A stretch of DNA of 41,522 bases from Corallococcus interemptor (GTDB lineage: Bacteria > Myxococcota > Myxococcia > Myxococcales > Myxococcaceae). Every line of letters starts with the position of its first letter. Position 1 is the stretch's first letter. Where the stretch lies: NCBI RefSeq assembly GCF_003668875.1, contig NZ_RAWM01000076.1, positions 1 to 41,522 on the forward strand, in the 5' to 3' direction. Below, piece after piece: positions 39,994-41,522 of the stretch. The translations under genes were made by a program, and so were the position numbers. Under the pieces are notes generated by a model, which was not told the origin of the DNA, made no database searches, and saw nothing but the letters and a program-made list of their open reading frames with translations.

Positions 39994-41178
39994 TCAGGCC
40001 GGCGGGGCGGCGTATTCCCACCGCAGCCCGGCCGGATCCACGAACTGGAAGCCCGTCTCGGCGCTGGCGCCCGCCACCAGCCGCCCCGGGTGGTGCGCCC
40101 GGAACAGCTCCTGGAGCCGGGCGACGGCCGCCTGGGAGGGGGCCTCCAGCGTCAGGGCCACCGGGGAGCCGGCCAGCGCCTGGGCGCCCGGCGTGAAGAC
40201 GAGCCCCAGGCCCGCACCCGTGTAGGCCGCCGTGCCCTCCGGCGACCGGGTGGGGGCCCACCCCAGCCAGGCCGCCACCCCGTCCCAGAAGGCCCGCTGG
40301 GCCGCCACGTCCGGCACGGCCAGGCGCAGGGTGGCCACGGACGCGCGCGGCGCATGGCTCGGTGGGGGCAGCGCCTTCTCCACGGCCTTCGCGGCCTGCC
40401 AGTGGCGCTCCATGTGCTCCAGGCTGGCGCCGCCGAAGGGGACCTGCTCCTCGTTCAGCTTCGCCTCGATGTACTGGAAGCGGGTCACGAAGCGGCGCGT
40501 GGCCATGCGCAGCGCGTCCTCGGCCGGCGTCTTCACGAAGCGGGCGAGGTTCGCCAGCGAGAACAGCACGTCCCCCAGCTCGTGCTCGATGGCGTCCCGG
40601 CCTCCGGAGGCGATGGCCTCGTCCAGCTCGCGCAGCTCCTCGTCCAGCTTGCCCCGCACCCCGGCCAGGTCCGGCCAGTCGAAGCCGATGCGGCTGGCCT
40701 TCTCCGTGAGGCGCTCGGCGCGCAACAGGGACGGGGCCTGGGTGGGCACGCCGTCCAGCACCGAGCCCGCGCGCCCGGTCTTCTTCTTGCGCTCCTCCGC
40801 CTTCAGCTGCGCCCAGTTGGCCAGCACCTGCTCGGCGCCCTTCACCTGCTGATCCCCGAAGACGTGTGGGTGCCGGCTGGTGAGCTTGTCGCTGATGGCC
40901 GCGCAGACGTCCGCCATGGTGAACTCGCCCAGCTCCGCGGCCAGCTGCGTGTGGAAGACAATCTGGAAGAGGAGGTCTCCCAGTTCTTCACACAGGGGGC
41001 GCCAGGGGCCGCCGTCGGCCACGCGGTCCATCTCGTCCAGGACCTCGAACGCCTCCTCGGTCAGGTAGGGGCGCAGCGAGCGCAGGTCCTGCTCGCGGTC
41101 CCACGGGCAGCCGCCCTCGGCCCGGAGGCGCCGCATGATCTCCACCAGTCGTTCCAGCTCCGCTCCAGGCGCCGCCAT
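39994..41178 (-). CDS. mazG: MazG nucleotide pyrophosphohydrolase fused to a VOC-like domain
   Basis: This 394-residue protein has a double MazG domain at 1-265, of normal MazG length. The first repeat has YLTEEAFEVLDEM (E41, E42, E45) and EELGDLLFQIVFH (E65, D68); the second has KLDEELRELDEAI and HELGDVLFSLANLARF. MazG hydrolyses nucleoside triphosphates to monophosphates and can lower (p)ppGpp. A short proline linker (271-279) leads to about 115 residues (280-391) with a glyoxalase/VOC-like pattern: VATLRLAVPDVAAQRAFWDGV, LGLVFTPG, ALTLEAPSQ and GFQFVDPAGLRWEYA. The usual metal ligands of VOC enzymes are not clearly present. The start at 41178 has GGGAG upstream. The fusion is unusual. Confidence 0.9.
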   Translation of the reverse strand: MAAPGAELERLVEIMRRLRAEGGCPWDREQDLRSLRPYLTEEAFEVLDEMDRVADGGPWRPLCEELGDLLFQIVFHTQLAAELGEFTMADVCAAISDKLTSRHPHVFGDQQVKGAEQVLANWAQLKAEERKKKTGRAGSVLDGVPTQAPSLLRAERLTEKASRIGFDWPDLAGVRGKLDEELRELDEAIASGGRDAIEHELGDVLFSLANLARFVKTPAEDALRMATRRFVTRFQYIEAKLNEEQVPFGGASLEHMERHWQAAKAVEKALPPPSHAPRASVATLRLAVPDVAAQRAFWDGVAAWLGWAPTRSPEGTAAYTGAGLGLVFTPGAQALAGSPVALTLEAPSQAAVARLQELFRAHHPGRLVAGASAETGFQFVDPAGLRWEYAAPPA

Positions 41179-41284
41179 TCATTCACTCCCGAGCAATCCC
41201 CCCGCCTCGGGCTCCTGTAGCACGGGCGGCGGGCACCACATGATTTCGGATCGTCCCGCCTGTCGCCTATCATCGGACGCCCGG

Positions 41285-41522
41285 ATGCTCCGCTCGTTCC
41301 TCGGCCTGTGTTGCAGCCTCGTGCTGCTTGTCCCCGCGCGCGCCCCTGCGTTGATGCAGGAGCCGCTCCTGCGCATCGAGGAGAAGGTCATCGAGCCGGA
41401 GCCGGACCCCAGCACCTTCCGCGCCACGGAGGATGATCCGGTGGAGGACCCCGGCTCCGACTCCGAGCCGGCCGACGAACCGGAGGAGCCCCGCCCCGAC
41501 AACCGGCGCCGCGTCATCGCCC
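41285..41522 (+). CDS. Partial secreted acidic protein
   Basis: A plus-strand frame opens with ATG at 41285 and runs off the window. It starts MLRSFLGLCCSLVLLVPARA, a signal peptide, followed by a strongly acidic and proline-rich region (VIEPEPDPSTF, DDPVEDPGSDSEPADEPEEP), then a basic RRR. It is divergent from mazG. TATCAT at 41268-41273 could be a -10 for it. Function unknown. Confidence 0.6.
   Translation, partial: MLRSFLGLCCSLVLLVPARAPALMQEPLLRIEEKVIEPEPDPSTFRATEDDPVEDPGSDSEPADEPEEPRPDNRRRVIA

Noticed and set aside
41245-41273. TTCGGA-17-TATCAT as a promoter of the partial gene at 41285
   Set aside because: The -10 is good but the -35 matches only half and the gene is incomplete, so I left it as a note.

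Overview
The window is very GC-rich (roughly 70% by eye, with G or C in most third codon positions) and almost fully coding. Its content points to a myxobacterium of the Myxococcus/Corallococcus/Stigmatella group: a bacterial fatty-acid operon in the usual order, LptE (so a Gram-negative outer membrane), a chemosensory cluster with a HEAT-repeat protein, and two PhoB-type regulators. The genus is inferred from style and gene order, not from a database search. I see no tRNA, rRNA, insertion sequence, prophage or CRISPR array.

Region 1 (1-9768, all on the minus strand) is signalling and envelope. It holds the start of a secreted protein, an orphan PhoB-type regulator, a SixA-like phosphohistidine phosphatase, a DUF1634/TauE-SafE membrane pair, a small membrane protein abutting a ClC channel with CBS domains, a secreted trypsin-like protease, a calcineurin-like phosphatase, and a standard phoB-phoR pair.

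Region 2 (10014-22117, plus strand) is a housekeeping run starting at a good sigma-70 promoter: yceD(DUF177)-rpmF-plsX-fabH-fabD-fabG-acpP-fabF, then rpiB-glyA-nrdR-ribD-ribE-ribH-nusB, and a small protein resembling only the N-terminal domain of M17 aminopeptidases. It links membrane-lipid, one-carbon, flavin and nucleotide regulation. ribBA is missing between ribE and ribH.

Region 3 (22172-30831, plus strand) is a nine-gene chemosensory cluster: cheY-cheA-cheW-cheW-[membrane protein]-[HEAT-repeat protein]-cheR-cheB-cheY, mostly joined by 1-4 base start/stop overlaps. It contains no methyl-accepting receptor, although CheR and CheB, the receptor methylation enzymes, are present. The signal input and the output are therefore both unknown. 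This is the most promising system in the window, with the HEAT protein and the small membrane protein as unusual parts.

Region 4 (30859-41522) holds an ABC exporter pair, a beta-hydroxyacid-dehydrogenase-like oxidoreductase, divergent asnS and leuS, a zinc-ribbon membrane protein, lptE, rpsT (TTG start) on the opposite strand, a MazG pyrophosphohydrolase fused to a glyoxalase/VOC-like domain, and the start of another secreted protein. Several genes (sixA, cheW1, ribE, cheY2, lptE) have a TANNNT-like -10 hexamer only 7-8 bases before the start codon, most without a Shine-Dalgarno sequence, suggesting leaderless transcripts.
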